Source: Pomphorhynchus laevis
Lineage: Eukaryota; Acanthocephala; Palaeacanthocephala; Echinorhynchida; Pomphorhynchidae
DNA length: 64,000 bases
Direction: 5' to 3'
NCBI GenBank assembly: GCA_012934845.2
Contig: WNNJ02001254.1
Location: forward strand, 1 to 64,000
In this document: piece after piece, positions 21,893 through 34,449 of the stretch
How positions within the stretch are numbered: the first letter of the stretch is position 1
Layout of the letters: every line of letters starts with the position of its first letter
Notes under the pieces: generated by a model
Seen by the model: the letters and a program-made list of their open reading frames with translations, nothing else
What the model was told of the DNA's origin: nothing
The model's database searches: none
Translations under genes and position numbers: made by a program

Positions 21893-22110
21893 TTGTTTTA
21901 GAAGTTGACGAGCAAGGAAACAATTTATTTAATGAATTTTCGAATGCAACTGCATTCATCATCAGATTGTAAGTAACTTTAATCAACAATTTGAATCTAG
22001 CAAATTTTAAATTGTTGATTAAAGTTACTTACAATCTGATAATGAATGCAGTTGCATTCGAAAATTCATTGAATAAATTATGTTTCCTTGCTCGTCAACT
22101 TCTAAAACAA
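21893..22110. repeat. Foldback, about 100-bp arms
   Basis: Inverted repeat with arms about 21893-21993 and 22009-22110, a short AT-rich loop and a few mismatches. Non-coding. Confidence 0.8.
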
Positions 22111-22919
22111 AAGATTTATTAATAAGATATCAGTTTGTCATGAACTTAATTTATGTCGATAAATTTATTTATTTGGATCAATAAGTTTTGTCCTGAGGAT
22201 GATAGCAGTAAGCTATCGAAAATTTTACTTTTAATAAATATAATAATTTAACTAATAAATTTATTATTAGTGAATAATAAATTTATAAAATTAAACTAAT
22301 TTGACTTATTAATTTAAGTTTTATTTAAAAAATCAATTTGTTCTTTGAGCTTTCAATATATAGGAACGAAAAAAGGTATAGTTTTATTTAATATATTAAT
22401 CATATCAGCTAACTGAGTCTACGTATTTAATATAAGTATAAAATAAACAAAACACAATAATAATTGACGATGGCATCAAATAGTTGCGAAATATTAAGCA
22501 GAATTTTAATTTCCTTTGCTGTATTTTGCTTTTTATTAGCCAAATAAACAATTATTCTAGCCTGCCGCTTTTTGTTTCAATACCAGATAGTCATAATTAC
22601 AAATAATCTGAAACGAAAAAACAATTAATCAAATCAGCTAACAAATTAATTGATAATTATTATCATTATTTTAAAAATAATGATAATATCAAAAATAATA
22701 AAAATAAGAAATACGTCATTAGCATGTATTTGGCCCCAATTCACAAGTTCTATATGAATCACACAAATATAGCTATATATATTCAGTTGTATAGCTATTA
22801 CATTTATTTAGCTATTAAATATAGCTATATATTAAATTATACAACTATATATTAAGTTGTCAAATAAAAATGGTAGTTTAAAATAAAAGATAAAAATTAA
22901 GAATAATAAAAATAAGCAA

Positions 22920-23175
22920 TATGTTTATTGTTTCAACTGATCCTGAGGTCGGGTGATGGAGGAAGTGAACGGACTAGACGTGACCAAGTATCACGGTCCT
23001 AAGTTTCCGGCAATACTTCCTTTTCAGATAGTCCTTAACGTTCCTTCACAATATGGAGAGTTTGATCACTCCACCTATACCTAGGTCTGCATCGGGTCTC
23101 CGTCCATAAAGTTCAATCTGGAACACTTTCCAGGCCATCCTGAAAACGTGGCTTAACCACATCAGCTGATTTCCT
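22920..23175 (-). mobile_element. RTE-like LINE 3' fragment
   Basis: GC-richer island. On the minus strand it starts with a W-L-x-HVFRM segment, the C-terminal motif also seen at 8650-8685, followed by YGRRP-like and LGHV-like residues. Stops break the frame. It is a short 3' remnant of an RTE-type LINE. Confidence 0.5.
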
Positions 23176-23594
23176 TCAAAAATAAGTATTCATTCGTCAT
23201 TTTTCATTACGGATGAAAAATACACATTTCTGATGAAAGAAAGCATTCATCCATAATATAAACAGAATGATCGTAAAATCGTTTTAAATTAGAAGTTGTC
23301 TTCAAAATAATACTTTACAGTACATTAACTTATTTTGTTTACTAAATTATTATATCTTGATTTAAAAAATTATTAAAAAAATCTGTAGATAAATTTCCGC
23401 TAGTTACGCTATTATTTGCTTTGTAAGTATTTGATCAGTCATAGAACTTCCCTAATTTCAGCTCTCGTAGTTGAATATGCCAATTTACTGTTTTCATATT
23501 GCCTGCCTTTAGTGTAAAATAAAAATGCAAAATCGCTTGCAACTCATATATTGTTTTCTTTATCACAAAGATCTACAATTTTGAGTTTGCTACG

Positions 23595-23633
23595 TTTTTA
23601 TCAGGAGTCGCTTACCGCGACTCCTGATAAAAA
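23595..23633. repeat. Perfect 17-bp hairpin
   Basis: Arms 23595-23611 and 23617-23633 with a 5-nt loop. The inner 11 bp are GC-rich, in strong contrast with the flanks. Similar GC-rich hairpins lie at 27178-27208 and 57335-57366, next to PLE-related sequence. Confidence 0.85.
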
Positions 23634-24520
23634 TGAACTAATGGTTTTTGAGTTCGACTTTTAATATTTTATATCAATTAAAATATAAAAATTTATATCA
23701 ATTATTATAAAAAACAAAGCACAAAAAAATTAATAAGTATTTAATGAGGAGGATGTGATTGCATCTTTCTGGCTCAATATCAGAAATGACAATCCTCAAA
23801 TAATATTCCAAAGTTTCCATCGAAAGATATGATATGTATTTATTTTTTATCACCGAAAGAGAATAAAACGCAATTTCACATAGATACGTGGTCACAAACG
23901 GCATCAATATCAGCAATACTTTATTTTCCAATCAATGGTATTCTTCTTATCCAAAATTATTGTCTTATCCGAAACTCGGATAGACTATTTTTTTAAATAT
24001 TCTACTTTAAGTAAATCATATGATCTAATAACAATTAGTTTTCCTGTGTTTACCATGAAAGGTGATCATATTTGAAAGAAGTAGAAAAAAATTATTATCC
24101 AAGCATATTTGAGAGACTCGTTCAAATCCGAAAAATATTTTTACAAAAACATCATGGATTCGTCCAAATGTTCGAGCACAAACCTTTCTATATTTGAAAG
24201 AGATAATCCCTTGGTATATGATTTTCATCCACAAGGAGAATATTTCAGTTCTTTCCTGAATAATATTTTTTACCATAATAAAATCTTTTCTTCAAATGCG
24301 TGGAGTTTTATATTCATTAATAGTATATTACTATTAATAATTAAATTATTTAATAATTAATAATTAATTATTAATTAATTATTAATTATTATTTTATTTC
24401 CATGCAGGGCTGAATTTAGTACATATAGCTTTTTAAAAATATCATCCAAATATGCAATACTTTAAAATTAAAATATATGCGAAAAAAATCTGTACATAAA
24501 TGTAGACGTAATTATCTTAC

Positions 24521-24660
24521 CTCAACTTAGATTTACTTAGACCAATAGATGGAATATCTGTTATTTTATTTACTGACAAATCCAAAACTACCAAATTTGG
24601 TGCACGAATAAAGATATCAATAGGTAGTTTGTTAATTTGATTGTTCGATAAATTTATCAC
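24521..24660 (-). CDS. Leucine-rich-repeat exon of a host gene
   Basis: On the minus strand a TTAATAG acceptor (24662-24661) opens a 140-bp exon ending GTTGAG|GTAAGAT (donor at 24520). The peptide reads INLSNNQINKLPIDIF and NLVVLDLSVNKITDIPS, i.e. two leucine-rich repeats of the LxxLxLxxNxI type with normal spacing. LRR proteins are protein-binding and often extracellular or membrane-anchored; this one cannot be assigned further. Neighbouring exons were not identified with confidence. A weak LRR-like frame on the same strand lies at 27828-28025. Confidence 0.6.
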
Positions 24661-24857
24661 CTATTAATATTGGCAAAATGTTCTCTTAGCAAATTATTTT
24701 AAATTGTTTTTAGTAAACGCTTGATAAACCCTATCCATCATTTTCTTGCTCATAATCTCGTACAATTAAAATCTATTTTAGGAAATTTTCAATCCCAAAT
24801 CTATATAGAATATTAAAAAACGATGATTTACTTAAAGACGTCTAAATATCTAAAAGT

Positions 24858-25205
24858 AAATCAGGTTCTAGCCTGTTTCAACGCACCTCCGTGGCGCTTA
24901 TGCGAGATCATGCTCGTGCCTTATTGGCTTCTCTGGGCTCTTCTCACATGAATAGGGACTGGGAATTTCAACCAGATATAGGAGAACCGCTCGAGAGGAT
25001 ATCTAACAAACATAGGAATCACATCCAATCAATATAAGAGACTGATGACACAGACTCCGCTACTTTAAACTTGTATGGACTCAATGAAATGATGATTCTG
25101 AAGGAAATAAATTCTGAAGACATAAAGATTGATCACAAAAAATTGTACAGCATTATACACACCCTGAAACTTAAGCACACGCGGCACGGGAATCCACACT
25201 TTTCA
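24858..25205 (+). pseudogene. Coding-like segment, unidentified
   Basis: Open on the plus strand for about 115 codons apart from one TAA (25035-25037). Codon use is much less AT-biased than the flanks. It includes ALMRDHARALLASLGSS and later KEINSEDIKIDHKKLYSI. I do not recognise a family. It abuts the left end of the inverted duplication at 25208, so it may be a captured exon, a decayed element ORF or a host pseudogene. Confidence 0.35.
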
Positions 25206-25895
25206 CACAGTTCGATGAAACGCAAGCATCATAGATTAACGGATCAGGTCAACGCCATCTTGCGCCAACCATGGATAGAGAGAGCGAATGTACACTGTCC
25301 ATGCCGACATCAATGTCAGCGTGCGTAACTACTGTATCTCCAGCCTTATCAAACGACGATTATCCAGGTTGTCTTAACTTCGAATACGTTGGCAGCAAAC
25401 AAGGACAGCTTTCCGGGCAACCCGAAGAACCCACGGACGATGCTCAGCGCAAGAAGACATAACATTTGAATCAATTTGATTAATTTTTAAACATTTTAGA
25501 TTATTGTAAATTATTATTAATTTCATGTATCTAAAAGTGATGTTATCTAAATGATATTACGTTTACCCAATAAATAGTGGGTAGTGACATTTATTCACAT
25601 CTTAATAATACGTTGCGATTTATGAGCTAATAATGCTTTCTCAGTTTTGTTATCAAGTATTTTGTCAATTAAATAACACATTAAACATTAGTGAATTAGT
25701 TTCATCATAGGTATATGGATGGTATACATGGATATCAATTGGTATACATACAATTAGTATATATGGATAGGTATTTTTAAAATGAATAAATATTTCCAAA
25801 TTTAAAGTTGTTATACCTGTGCAGTCATTGTAACAATTGAAATTTCAATGACTATTTTTATCCTGCCCGTTACTTTAATCCTATCTATACGCCAA

Positions 25896-25971
25896 CAGCA
25901 GTGCTCTACATTTCAGTATTGGTTGACCTCATCAGCTACTGATCCAATACCTACACTTCACGTTTCGGTTC
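25896..25971 (-). ncRNA. Permuted hammerhead-like motif, family P copy 1
   Basis: Minus strand: GAAAC (25966-25962), CTGATGA (25935-25929), CTGCTG (25901-25896), with stem I CTGCTG/CAGTAG and inner stem III pairs GTATTGG/CCAATAC. The cleavage triplet is GCA rather than GTA, so this copy is probably inactive. It is the inverted duplicate of 56455-56530. Confidence 0.4.
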
Positions 25972-26286
25972 TTTTAGTGTTGACTAACGATCAATAGACT
26001 AGTCTGCTTTTATTAATAATTAGATTTAATGAAATAATTTCGTCTTACATTTTGCTAATTTAGTTGAAATCATTTCTGATTTTAAATTTAATCAGCGTTG
26101 GTAAGGGGAGGTGCTACCTTCAATTTGAAAACCTACCTATTTTTGCAATTAATTACTATTATCAAACTAGTCATCGATAGATTGTTTTTAATTTTAAGTT
26201 AATATAATTGTGCAGTCATTGTTACAATTAAAATTTCGATGACTATTTTAATCCTGCCCGTTACTTTAATCCCATCTATAAGCCAA

Positions 26287-26362
26287 CAGCAGTACGCCAC
26301 ATTTCAGTAATGGTGGACTTCATCAGCTACTGATCCAATACCTACGTTTCAAGTTTCGGTAT
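26287..26362 (-). ncRNA. Permuted hammerhead-like motif, family P copy 2
   Basis: Minus strand: GAAAC (26357-26353), CTGATGA, GTA then CTGCTG (26292-26287). Stem I is intact; stem II is only about three pairs. Inverted duplicate of 56064-56139. Confidence 0.4.
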
Positions 26363-26497
26363 TTTTAATGTTGGCTGACGATCACTCAACACGTCTACTT
26401 TTATTGGGAATTAAATTTAATGAAAGACTTTCGTCTTACATTTAAATCTAATTGCCAATAAAAGCAGACGAGTTGAGTGATTGTCAGCCAAAATAAA

Positions 26498-26572
26498 GGA
26501 TAGAAACGTGAAACGTAGATATTTCATTGGTAGCTGATGAGGTCCATTAATACTGAATGTAGCGTACTGCTG
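26498..26572 (+). ncRNA. Permuted hammerhead-like motif, family P copy 3
   Basis: GAAAC (26503-26507), CTGATGA (26534-26540), GTA (26564-26566), CTGCTG (26567-26572). The stem I partner reads TTGGTAG instead of TCAGTAG: pairs become wobbles rather than being lost. Duplicate at 55852-55930 (-). Confidence 0.4.
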
Positions 26573-26769
26573 TTGGCGTACAGGTAGGATTCAAGTAGCG
26601 GGCAGAATTAAAATAGTCATCGAAATTTCAAGAATAAATGTATATTTATAACTTTATCAGCTCGTATTTCTATAATTGTTTTAAGCAATCATACATATTG
26701 TAGGAATTATGCAACTGTAATACAAATAATTGTCTCGATCGATTTACGTTGTTCAAGAGTGTCGTTCAC

Positions 26770-28490
26770 AAATATTTCGCTATAAAAATTATAAAAAATT
26801 CGTATCAAAAAAGTCATTTTTTTTGCTGTCAAGACATATATTACGATGATTTTTAAGATAATATGAATATGCGATCTCCAAATTACCAAATCGTCATCAA
26901 ACATCGGAATAACATGAACGGTTTTGTTCGATGCTTGGAAAGTTTTGTTTCCTTAAATTAATTCTATTAAATTTTAATTCTTTAATCATTACACAATGCA
27001 ATGATGTAGTTAAATTATCAATTCATATTTCTATGATGTAGATTTTAACTTCTTATAGCTTCAAAAACTTACAAGTTCATCTCATTTCAGAAACTTAAAA
27101 GTTTTTGTAAGTTTTAAATTTTCCTTAATTTTATGACGATTTTAATAATTTTATTTTTTTTGCGTTTCTTCAAAAAATCAGGAGGAACATAGCAGTTCCT
27201 CCTGACTTCCTCTAATCTTTATTCTGATCCATCGTCTGTTATTTATTAGTAAATAAATAAAATTTAATTTTAAATTTTAACTTGATTTTAGTTATATGAA
27301 ATATTATATAACAATTATTTAAAATTATTTAATTATTTATTTAATTAATCTTTATTTAGCATTATTTTTAACTTATAAATAGTATAAAATACGTAGACTT
27401 AGATTTATATATTTGTATGTTATTACATAATATTTGCACATTAATTTATTATTATATAAGGTAACACGGTTTTTATTTATTTTTATAAAGTATAATAGAA
27501 AATAAATTATTAATTATTTCTTGATAAGTTTTTATAAAACTTTATCAAAAATACTTTTTAAAGTCTAATTATACTTTATTTTTATAAAGTATAATCGTAG
27601 AAGAGCGATGAAATGGTTTAAGGCTGGTTTCACACCTAGAACCGCCACAATGTATTACCATCGAGGTTACAGGTTCGATTAGGAATTATTTAAACACTTT
27701 ATGCTTCCCTATCCTCTCGTAATATAAACTGCAAACATAAATATCACAAAACAGATGATATGAAATACAGTCGAGTGTCAAAGACTTGCCATACTTATAA
27801 ATTTATTAATTTGGTTGAATTATCAATTCATATTTCGGTAGATAAATGCTTTTTAAAAGTTTTAAGTTTTTCAACTAACTTTATTTTACCAACCTTCGTA
27901 CAAGTGAAGCTTAAAAGTATATCAGGAATTCCTTTTAGTTTCAGACTATTGGCGTTAATCCTATAATTACTTGGGTCCTTCTCAAACAACATTTTTATCA
28001 CAAGCTGTAATGCAGGCTCACTCATAACAAATCCATAAAACAGCGCGGAATATTTGAGATATTCATAAAGTTAACAGACTAATTAAATGTTTAAAGAATG
28101 AATGACAATTATCGACTTGAACTGTTAAAATTAAATATCATTAGGTAACCATGGCAATAATATATGCAACTTCTATGTTATTTTTAAATAAAATCATATA
28201 TATAGCTGATAAATACAGTCATTTACATTGTAATTTATTAAGATAATCCAGTTCATTTTCAGTGGATATTTCATTCACAAGACAAAATTATTAGCAATGG
28301 ATTTAGTGGATAATGACGAAACGTTTGTTGATGACGATTTGGTTATTCGGTAAAGAGATCCCATATTTGCATCATAGCTTAAAAATCACCTTAATATATG
28401 CCTTGACCGCAAAAAAACATTAGCTCATAAATCGCAAACAAGTATATACACTTTATTAAGATGTGAAAAATGACTTTATTGATAGTTTTT
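26770..28490. other. AT-rich, short duplicated pieces
   Basis: No firm gene. The segment 26785-26910 has an inverted relative at 28316-28425. An 11-bp GC-rich hairpin lies at 27178-27208, and this hairpin region has an inverted relative near 37010-37070. The minus-strand frame at 27828-28025 is faintly LRR-like. Confidence 0.45.
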
Positions 28491-28550
28491 TTATAATTTT
28501 TATAGCGAAAAATATATATATTTAAGTTTTTTATATAGCATTAATAAGAG

Positions 28551-31414
28551 GGTTCCCGCCAATGGGCCCGCAAAATATTGTCAAAGTAAAAGGAAAATAC
28601 TTTGTTTAACTTCTAGTCAAAAAGGATCAGGATCTTGACGTTGAGACTGGTTGCAGCAATGAAGAGTGAGGTGATCTGAGGCTCATGGATTTGTCGCGCA
28701 TGATGATACATCCGATTGTTCTTCGAAGCATCTCAATTTTGGCAGTATATGGGCTGTAGTTTTTGAGAGCTTGCTTACGAGCAATACATCGGAGACAACG
28801 GTTAGCATCGACACCAATACCAGACGAACATAACAAAATGAATTGCAGGAAAATTGAGTGTTCAAATTCACGAATCCTTTCGTCATATTTTGCTGTTTTT
28901 CGTGATTCGTCGAAATCGAAAGAGAAAGGTGACATGTGAATTGAGTGGTTGAAGTGTTATCTCGATCTGCACGCCGAACGATACTTTTGTAATGGATTTT
29001 GCAATATAATCACGTATGCAATTATGTATGATGGTCGGGAGGTATCCGTGTTTACACGATAGAGCATGAGATATGGAATTGGGTTGACCACATGAGCAAT
29101 TTTTTTGGGAACGTCTCTGACGCGCTGACCGTACCCGGCAGCAATAGCGTCTTTAAATACAGTGTAATTCAGAACTGCGCCACTCGAGTTCGAAGGATAA
29201 GCCGTGAGCCAGGCAGAAGCGCCGCAAAATGTGGCATGATCCAATGCGTTTTGTATGTGCTCGTTCAATTCACAGTAGATTGACTGTCTGTGTAATTGGA
29301 ATTGGATTTTATTTGACTTTAAAAACGTTTATCGACAAACATACTGTTGTTTTAGAATATCTCTTAAATCCAGGTTGTCCACAAAAGGTTAGCAGAAAGT
29401 AAACGACCTAAATATAGTTTGTCTTCGCATAGTTACATGGGTCAAATATATCCAGTCCGCCCAAACACACTGGCAGTCTGACTATCTCCCGAAGTATGTC
29501 AATCAATACGGAATCGATCATGAATAAGCTATCTATTTGAGTGCGCAATTCATCATTTAGTTTCTTGAACCTAGAGGATCGCACGAGCATGTACGTTTAA
29601 CACAAGTCTAATTTGTTGAAGTGATTTGGTTAAGCATGCATAAAATGTCTGTAGATCACCTATCTGGCACAATCGCTTAAGCTTGTCTTGAATCTCTGAT
29701 ACTTTTAAACAAACGAACCGTGATACGAACTCTTCAGTACCAATAGGAGCGCCAAGAACGGACACACCGTCATTTGTGATTTCAACCCCTGACGGAAAGT
29801 ACAATTCACCATTCTTTTGTCGAGATAAGTCATTAACAAAGGCTTTGCATTTTATCGGATTTATATAAAATCCATATTTTCGACCGATTTCTGCTAAGAA
29901 AGCATATGCAGAATTCACATCATCGGCGCGACCAATAAAATTACCATCATCAGCATACCAGTATTGTCACATCATGGGAAACTTGTTCCTGACTCTGTGA
30001 ATCATTGGTAGCGTTGCGACAGCAAAAGCTGCCATGGCTAGTACATCACCCTGAGTAAAGCTTTCCTGACATTGCATTGCTTCATTGTCTATTATTATCT
30101 CAGGATTGTTACGGTATAAGTTATGGACTCTATTTGCCAGAGCAGGACATATATGCGGCATGTTTCTGAGTGCGAGACGTCTATTAATGCGATTGAAAGC
30201 AGTCTACATTGATTGTCAACAAAACGTGACTCTGTTTTTTGTGCAGGACTGAACGTATCGAGTGTATCACACATTCGGAACCAGAACTCGTACCTGAGCA
30301 AGCTCGAAGGCTTCCACATACTTTTTGTAATAAGAGTTGTGCAATCGTAAGAACTTCCTTAGACATTATGCGACGACTGACGTCTCCGACATCTATTAGT
30401 CGTATACCATTCTCTTTACCTAAGGCGATTAGACTAGAAGTGAGCGTCCACATCGATTCATGGGATGAGTTTTGTGTAGCTAAATGTCGAGCAAACATAG
30501 CGAGTGCATCCGCAAGCTTCTTTGATTCAGCACCGAAAGAATTTAACATCATGGATCATGCCTGAACATCAAGTCCTGATGGTCCCGACTCGCCTTTGAT
30601 GAGTTTACTCGTAGCAACGATTGTATCTGCATCAATATCATCAAACAAAGATGGATGAAATTCGGAGTCATGAAACAAATCTTCAATGTGACACCGGGAC
30701 TAGCTTCTTCAGCGCACGGGTGTTTGTCTTGAAGTAATTGATGCGCTGTTTTTGAACCTATTTTATCATCGGGTCGAAGTAAACTTTCGGTGCGTTCTCA
30801 ATCGTTAATGGATATCATGGCCGAGGACAATCTTCCAGATCTGACTTGGTTTACGAACCTCTTTTTGCAATCATAGGACGTTCGATTATCTTTTCTTAAG
30901 GAATGTTGACTCTGGAGAAAATATGCCTCATTGAACAATTATTCATATGACCCATCAGACTATAGCCGCATTCGCCGTGCGATAGACAAGCATATTGTTT
31001 TGCGATCGTTACGCTTTGTACGTTGCAAAATTAACTGTTCTAAGACAATCGCTGTCATTAGTGTATCAGATCCGACGCAATAATCTGTATATATTCTTGC
31101 TATCGCATCTATAAAATCACGAGATGCATTTTTGTAAACGGCAAAGGTTTGGGATCCATTTGATTACATATTCGTAGATTGTCGGAACTGTGCAATGAGA
31201 TTTATATGTGTTTGAAACTGTTTGCTGTGAGATGTTATTATTCTCTGCGTTAGGGTTCTCAATAGTGAAATCACTCGAGATGTGATTTCCGAATTGAGAA
31301 GCGCACAATTTATGCATCTCTTGTGATTACGAGCGGATTTGCATCCGTTGCATTTTGTGTTAGGACGGTGCACGAACAGCACTTCATGTAAGTGGATGGC
31401 TTGCCCTTCGGCAT
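28551..31414 (-). mobile_element. RLE LINE, near full length but decayed, copy B
   Basis: Minus-strand element whose ORF would start at 31414 (ATG, then KCCSC and a Cys cluster with a frameshift). The order is N-terminal Cys-rich motif (31240-31380), RT start (30184-30552), motif A (near 30190-30220), FTQGDVLAMAAF (motif B, 29967-30161), WYADDGNFIG (motif C, near 29935-29960), thumb (29571-29918), linker, and endonuclease remnants with KYDERIREFEH (28627-28935). More than eight frameshifts or stops, one of them a TGA just before motif C. The 3' end carries the shared terminal motif at 28551-28568. Confidence 0.8.
29571..29918 (-). pseudogene. RLE LINE RT thumb fragment (copy B)
   Basis: 115 residues following the catalytic motif: RKYGFYINPIKCKAFV (motif D/E region) and GVSVLGAPIGTEEFV, the conserved G-x-P-x-G segment of this lineage. 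The catalytic WYADD lies upstream, beyond the first ATG of this open frame. Confidence 0.75.
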
Positions 31415-31983
31415 TTGAAGGTTGAAACTACGCACCCCAGAACGTATCCTAGTCGTACGGCTTCGTTGACGGTAGTAGTGTAAGTAAATTTATCCATGCC
31501 AAGGTAGTAATTTATGTTTATTCCACAAATGTGTTATTTATATCGATAAAACAATCGCAGATGCTAACGTCGCTCTTTACTTGTTGCCGTATTAGGTTCA
31601 AAATCTTATTTTTTCTAATATTTTTACCGCTTGCAATATATATCAGTCGTAATAGTTCCCGCTTTGTGCATAACTGGACTTGAACCAAAGTATTGATGTA
31701 AGTAGTTAGTTATCAAGAATGTTCAAACTCATAGCGAAATATTTGCAATAATGGCAAACTATTTTATAGCGAAATAATTTTTAATAATACATTCTTCATT
31801 AAGAAATTACACATTTTACGATTACCCGCAAATATGCCAGTAATAAAATTAGTAGAATTATTTTTATAGCGAAATATTTTTTTAAAGTAAAAAATTATTG
31901 TTTCAATAAATTTACATTTGAAGTTCCCTCAGATGAGAATCAACATATTTCGTATTCACAATATGCTTTAAAGAAAATAATGA

Positions 31984-33008
31984 TCATTGTGCGATTCGCA
32001 ACTCAATGTCTATGACCGAATGTACTGGTGAATTGAGTTTGGAACGCGGTGCTCGGAAACATTGTGATATCGACCTTGAAAGCGCAATTCCAATCTTCGT
32101 ACGGAGCCACGTTATTACGCTGGAAAATTCAGACTTGTGTTTTTCGCTGATCTTTGTTGCTAACACACATAGAGTTGCGTTTGATGCTCTGCCTGCACCA
32201 CCCGTCGACACAAACATTAATGGGCAGAAGGTACTGTGATCAACCTCACGTATCCTTTCTTCGTACTTGCTTCGCTGTCGTTGCTCATGATACTCGAAGC
32301 ATGCAGCCGACGATCGCGATATATAGGATGGAGCTCCTTCGTTAAAAATGCATACGTCAAAAAAAGGAACGCTCCATCCTACCACCGAATAATCCACTGC
32401 ACACAATATCAGGACATACGTCTGGTCTTGAAGTTGTCGCATCATTGTCAAAACTTATTGTATCAGGAACACCAGATAGATTTGGCTCAGTGGAGATCCC
32501 AGAACACAGTCTGTAAGTACTTTTGATACAGGGTCGCGGATCTCATTATGACGTATCGTCAATAAACCGCCCATTTTGCATGACAATGCATGAACATTAT
32601 TCAACTCCTCCCCGCATATACATATTTGGCTATCTTAGGTGGGGTCCAAGCGTACCTTACAGACATTGCGTCACGAAACTCCGTTGTAGTAAGATGAAGT
32701 CCGTAATCATCAAATGGTCGGAATGTTAGCCAATTTGATACCTCATTTAGTGAAGCATATTCCAGGAGATGACTTATGTTCGGTTTGTCCATCTCAAGTG
32801 CCAAGCGAGCTAGTCTGTGCCGGTTGAAGTTATCCGACTTTATTTGACTTGCTGCGTTCGATTGCAATTGTTCACGAATATAAAGCGATTCTGTTGTATC
32901 GAATTGGCTACACAATTGCTTTGAAGATTCATACTCATGTTGTGAGACAACAAGAGGATGTCTGATTCCAAGTCCTCCCATATGGGGAGAAAGAGCAAAT
33001 ATGGACAT
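31984..33008 (-). pseudogene. RLE LINE linker and endonuclease, broken (copy C)
   Basis: Two open parts, 32601-33008 (linker, ending at the CCHC region) and 31984-32451 (endonuclease C-terminus with FFDVCIFNEG, KYEERIREVDH and FCPLMFVSTGG). Between them a frameshifted stretch still encodes a Cys/His cluster and an IRHNEIRD motif. The endonuclease cannot be translated as one chain. Confidence 0.75.
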
Positions 33009-33138
33009 ATCCTATCACGTCAAGCTATGGTCGCAAACTTTACCAGCGAAGTCATTGATCGATGCAGTCAGAGTGTTGAACCAATCGCTATCACATCTCG
33101 TTGTTCTCATTAGGTGTGTCCAACGACATTGCAATGCT

Positions 33139-34203
33139 CTAGTGAATGCAAAATATCAAGGAGTGAGCGTCACTATCCGCTGCCATGCTGAGTTTATCTA
33201 CTTGGTTAGACCATCCAAGTACCTTTTGTCTGACCTCTTGTTCAACGTAAGCCAACGCACCTACAGGTGTGCCAAGCATCATAGTACCTTCACAAGTGAT
33301 TGAGATCTTCTTATGGTCAAAGAGCATTTTTGACATGCCAATATTGTTGGAATGTGTAAGCAGCTTGGATTTTTCTGGGTTAACTATATAGCCATATTGA
33401 GGTCCGATTTCCACAAGTATGTCCCATACTTTCTTCAATTCTTCGACAAGTCCAACAAAATTTTCGTCGTCGGCATACCATCTTTGTTTCGTTTGTGTGA
33501 TGTTTCCATGTATACGCCGTATTAACGGAACGGATAACGCGGCAAAAGCCGCCATGGCCAACGGGTCGCCCTGGGTGAAGCCTTCATTAGCACCAATGAT
33601 ACCCTCTTCAGTTGCCATCAAGGTGGTGCCATCATAAGTATTTCGTAGGACTTGGGCTAATGCTGGACAAACAAATGATATGTTGGCTAATGCAACTTGG
33701 CGACCCGTTCTGTTAAAAGCATTTACGGCGTCGACCGTCGAAATTTCGAAGTTATCGTCTGATCGAAATGCGCTTGTTGCAGAATGAATTGCGTATTCTA
33801 AACCTGATATTTGGGCGGCGCATTGTTGTTGAGTGCCCGCCACTGTTTGCAAAGGTTGTTTTACAATTTTCATTAATGCTTTGCCGATTACCCGCCTTAA
33901 TATCTCTCCAACCCCTATAGGCCAGATTCCATGGTTCTTGTTTAATGGAATGAGACGACTTGCCACCAATGCCTCAATCACGGAGAAATTTATCTGATCC
34001 GTTGCGATCCGTCGAGCTAACATTGCAATACTCTCAGCCAGAGCGGCAGAGTGAGACTTAAAAGAGCTGAGCATACGCTGGAAATCATGCGCGGTAATTC
34101 CCGAAGGTCCTGCACCGCCTTGAGTCCTCAGAGAAGCCACGACTATCTCTCTTGCGTCTATACCTGAGAACTCAACCGGATGATGATACACACAGTCCTC
34201 CAT
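33139..34203 (-). pseudogene. RLE LINE reverse transcriptase (copy C)
   Basis: 354 residues with the complete RT core: GPSGITAHDF near residue 34, RLIPLNKNHGIWPIGVGE (motif 1/2), VDAVNAFNRTGR (motif A), GFTQGDPLAMAAF (motif B), RWYADDENFVG (motif C with YADD intact) and GPQYGYIVNPEKSKLL (motif D). It is the longest uninterrupted RT in the window. The frame breaks near 33135 before the linker. Confidence 0.9.
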
Positions 34204-34449
34204 TGGTGCCTGCAGTAGCGCATCCCGTTCACAAATTGCGGCGCATGAATGCAGATCGTTTAATATATCCCCGATGGTGCGTCCATTTAATTCATCAAGA
34301 AGTGAGTAGACTGGATTTTGGTTAAGCCATTGCTGATCTAGACAATTTATTGCTGATTTCGTGTTGCCTGATTTAACAAGGCTGATGAAACGTTTTTGCC
34401 ACTGTTTTTGTGCCGGTCTGGTCCGTGAATTAGCAATTATCTTGCTTTG

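Larger units (their letters stand above)
26215..26650. repeat. Foldback made of two family P units
   Basis: A minus-oriented P unit (to about 26440) faces a plus-oriented unit (from about 26455) around a centre near 26448, giving arms of about 190-200 bp with mismatches. The whole foldback is present inverted at 55780-56220. Confidence 0.75.
25208..26765 (+). repeat. 1.56-kb repeat, inverted partner of 55660-57222
   Basis: This block reappears as its reverse complement at 55660-57222 with high similarity throughout. It contains a short open frame (25271-25462, C-terminal EEPTDDAQRKKT shared with the partner) and a group of family P repeats at 25800-26650. The arms are about 29 kb apart. Confidence 0.85.

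Noticed and set aside
22740-22870. Repeated ATATAGCTAT words as a regulatory array
   Set aside because: Short AT-rich simple sequence in a region of similar composition; no supporting structure.
23698-24360. Overlapping AT-rich frames of 77-83 residues, one with a signal-peptide-like start
   Set aside because: Composition is typical of chance frames in AT-rich DNA. The frames overlap on both strands and I see no splice sites or domain.
27828-28025. Second LRR exon on the minus strand
   Set aside because: Leu spacing is only loosely LRR-like and the splice sites are not convincing; mentioned under the 26770-28490 stretch instead.
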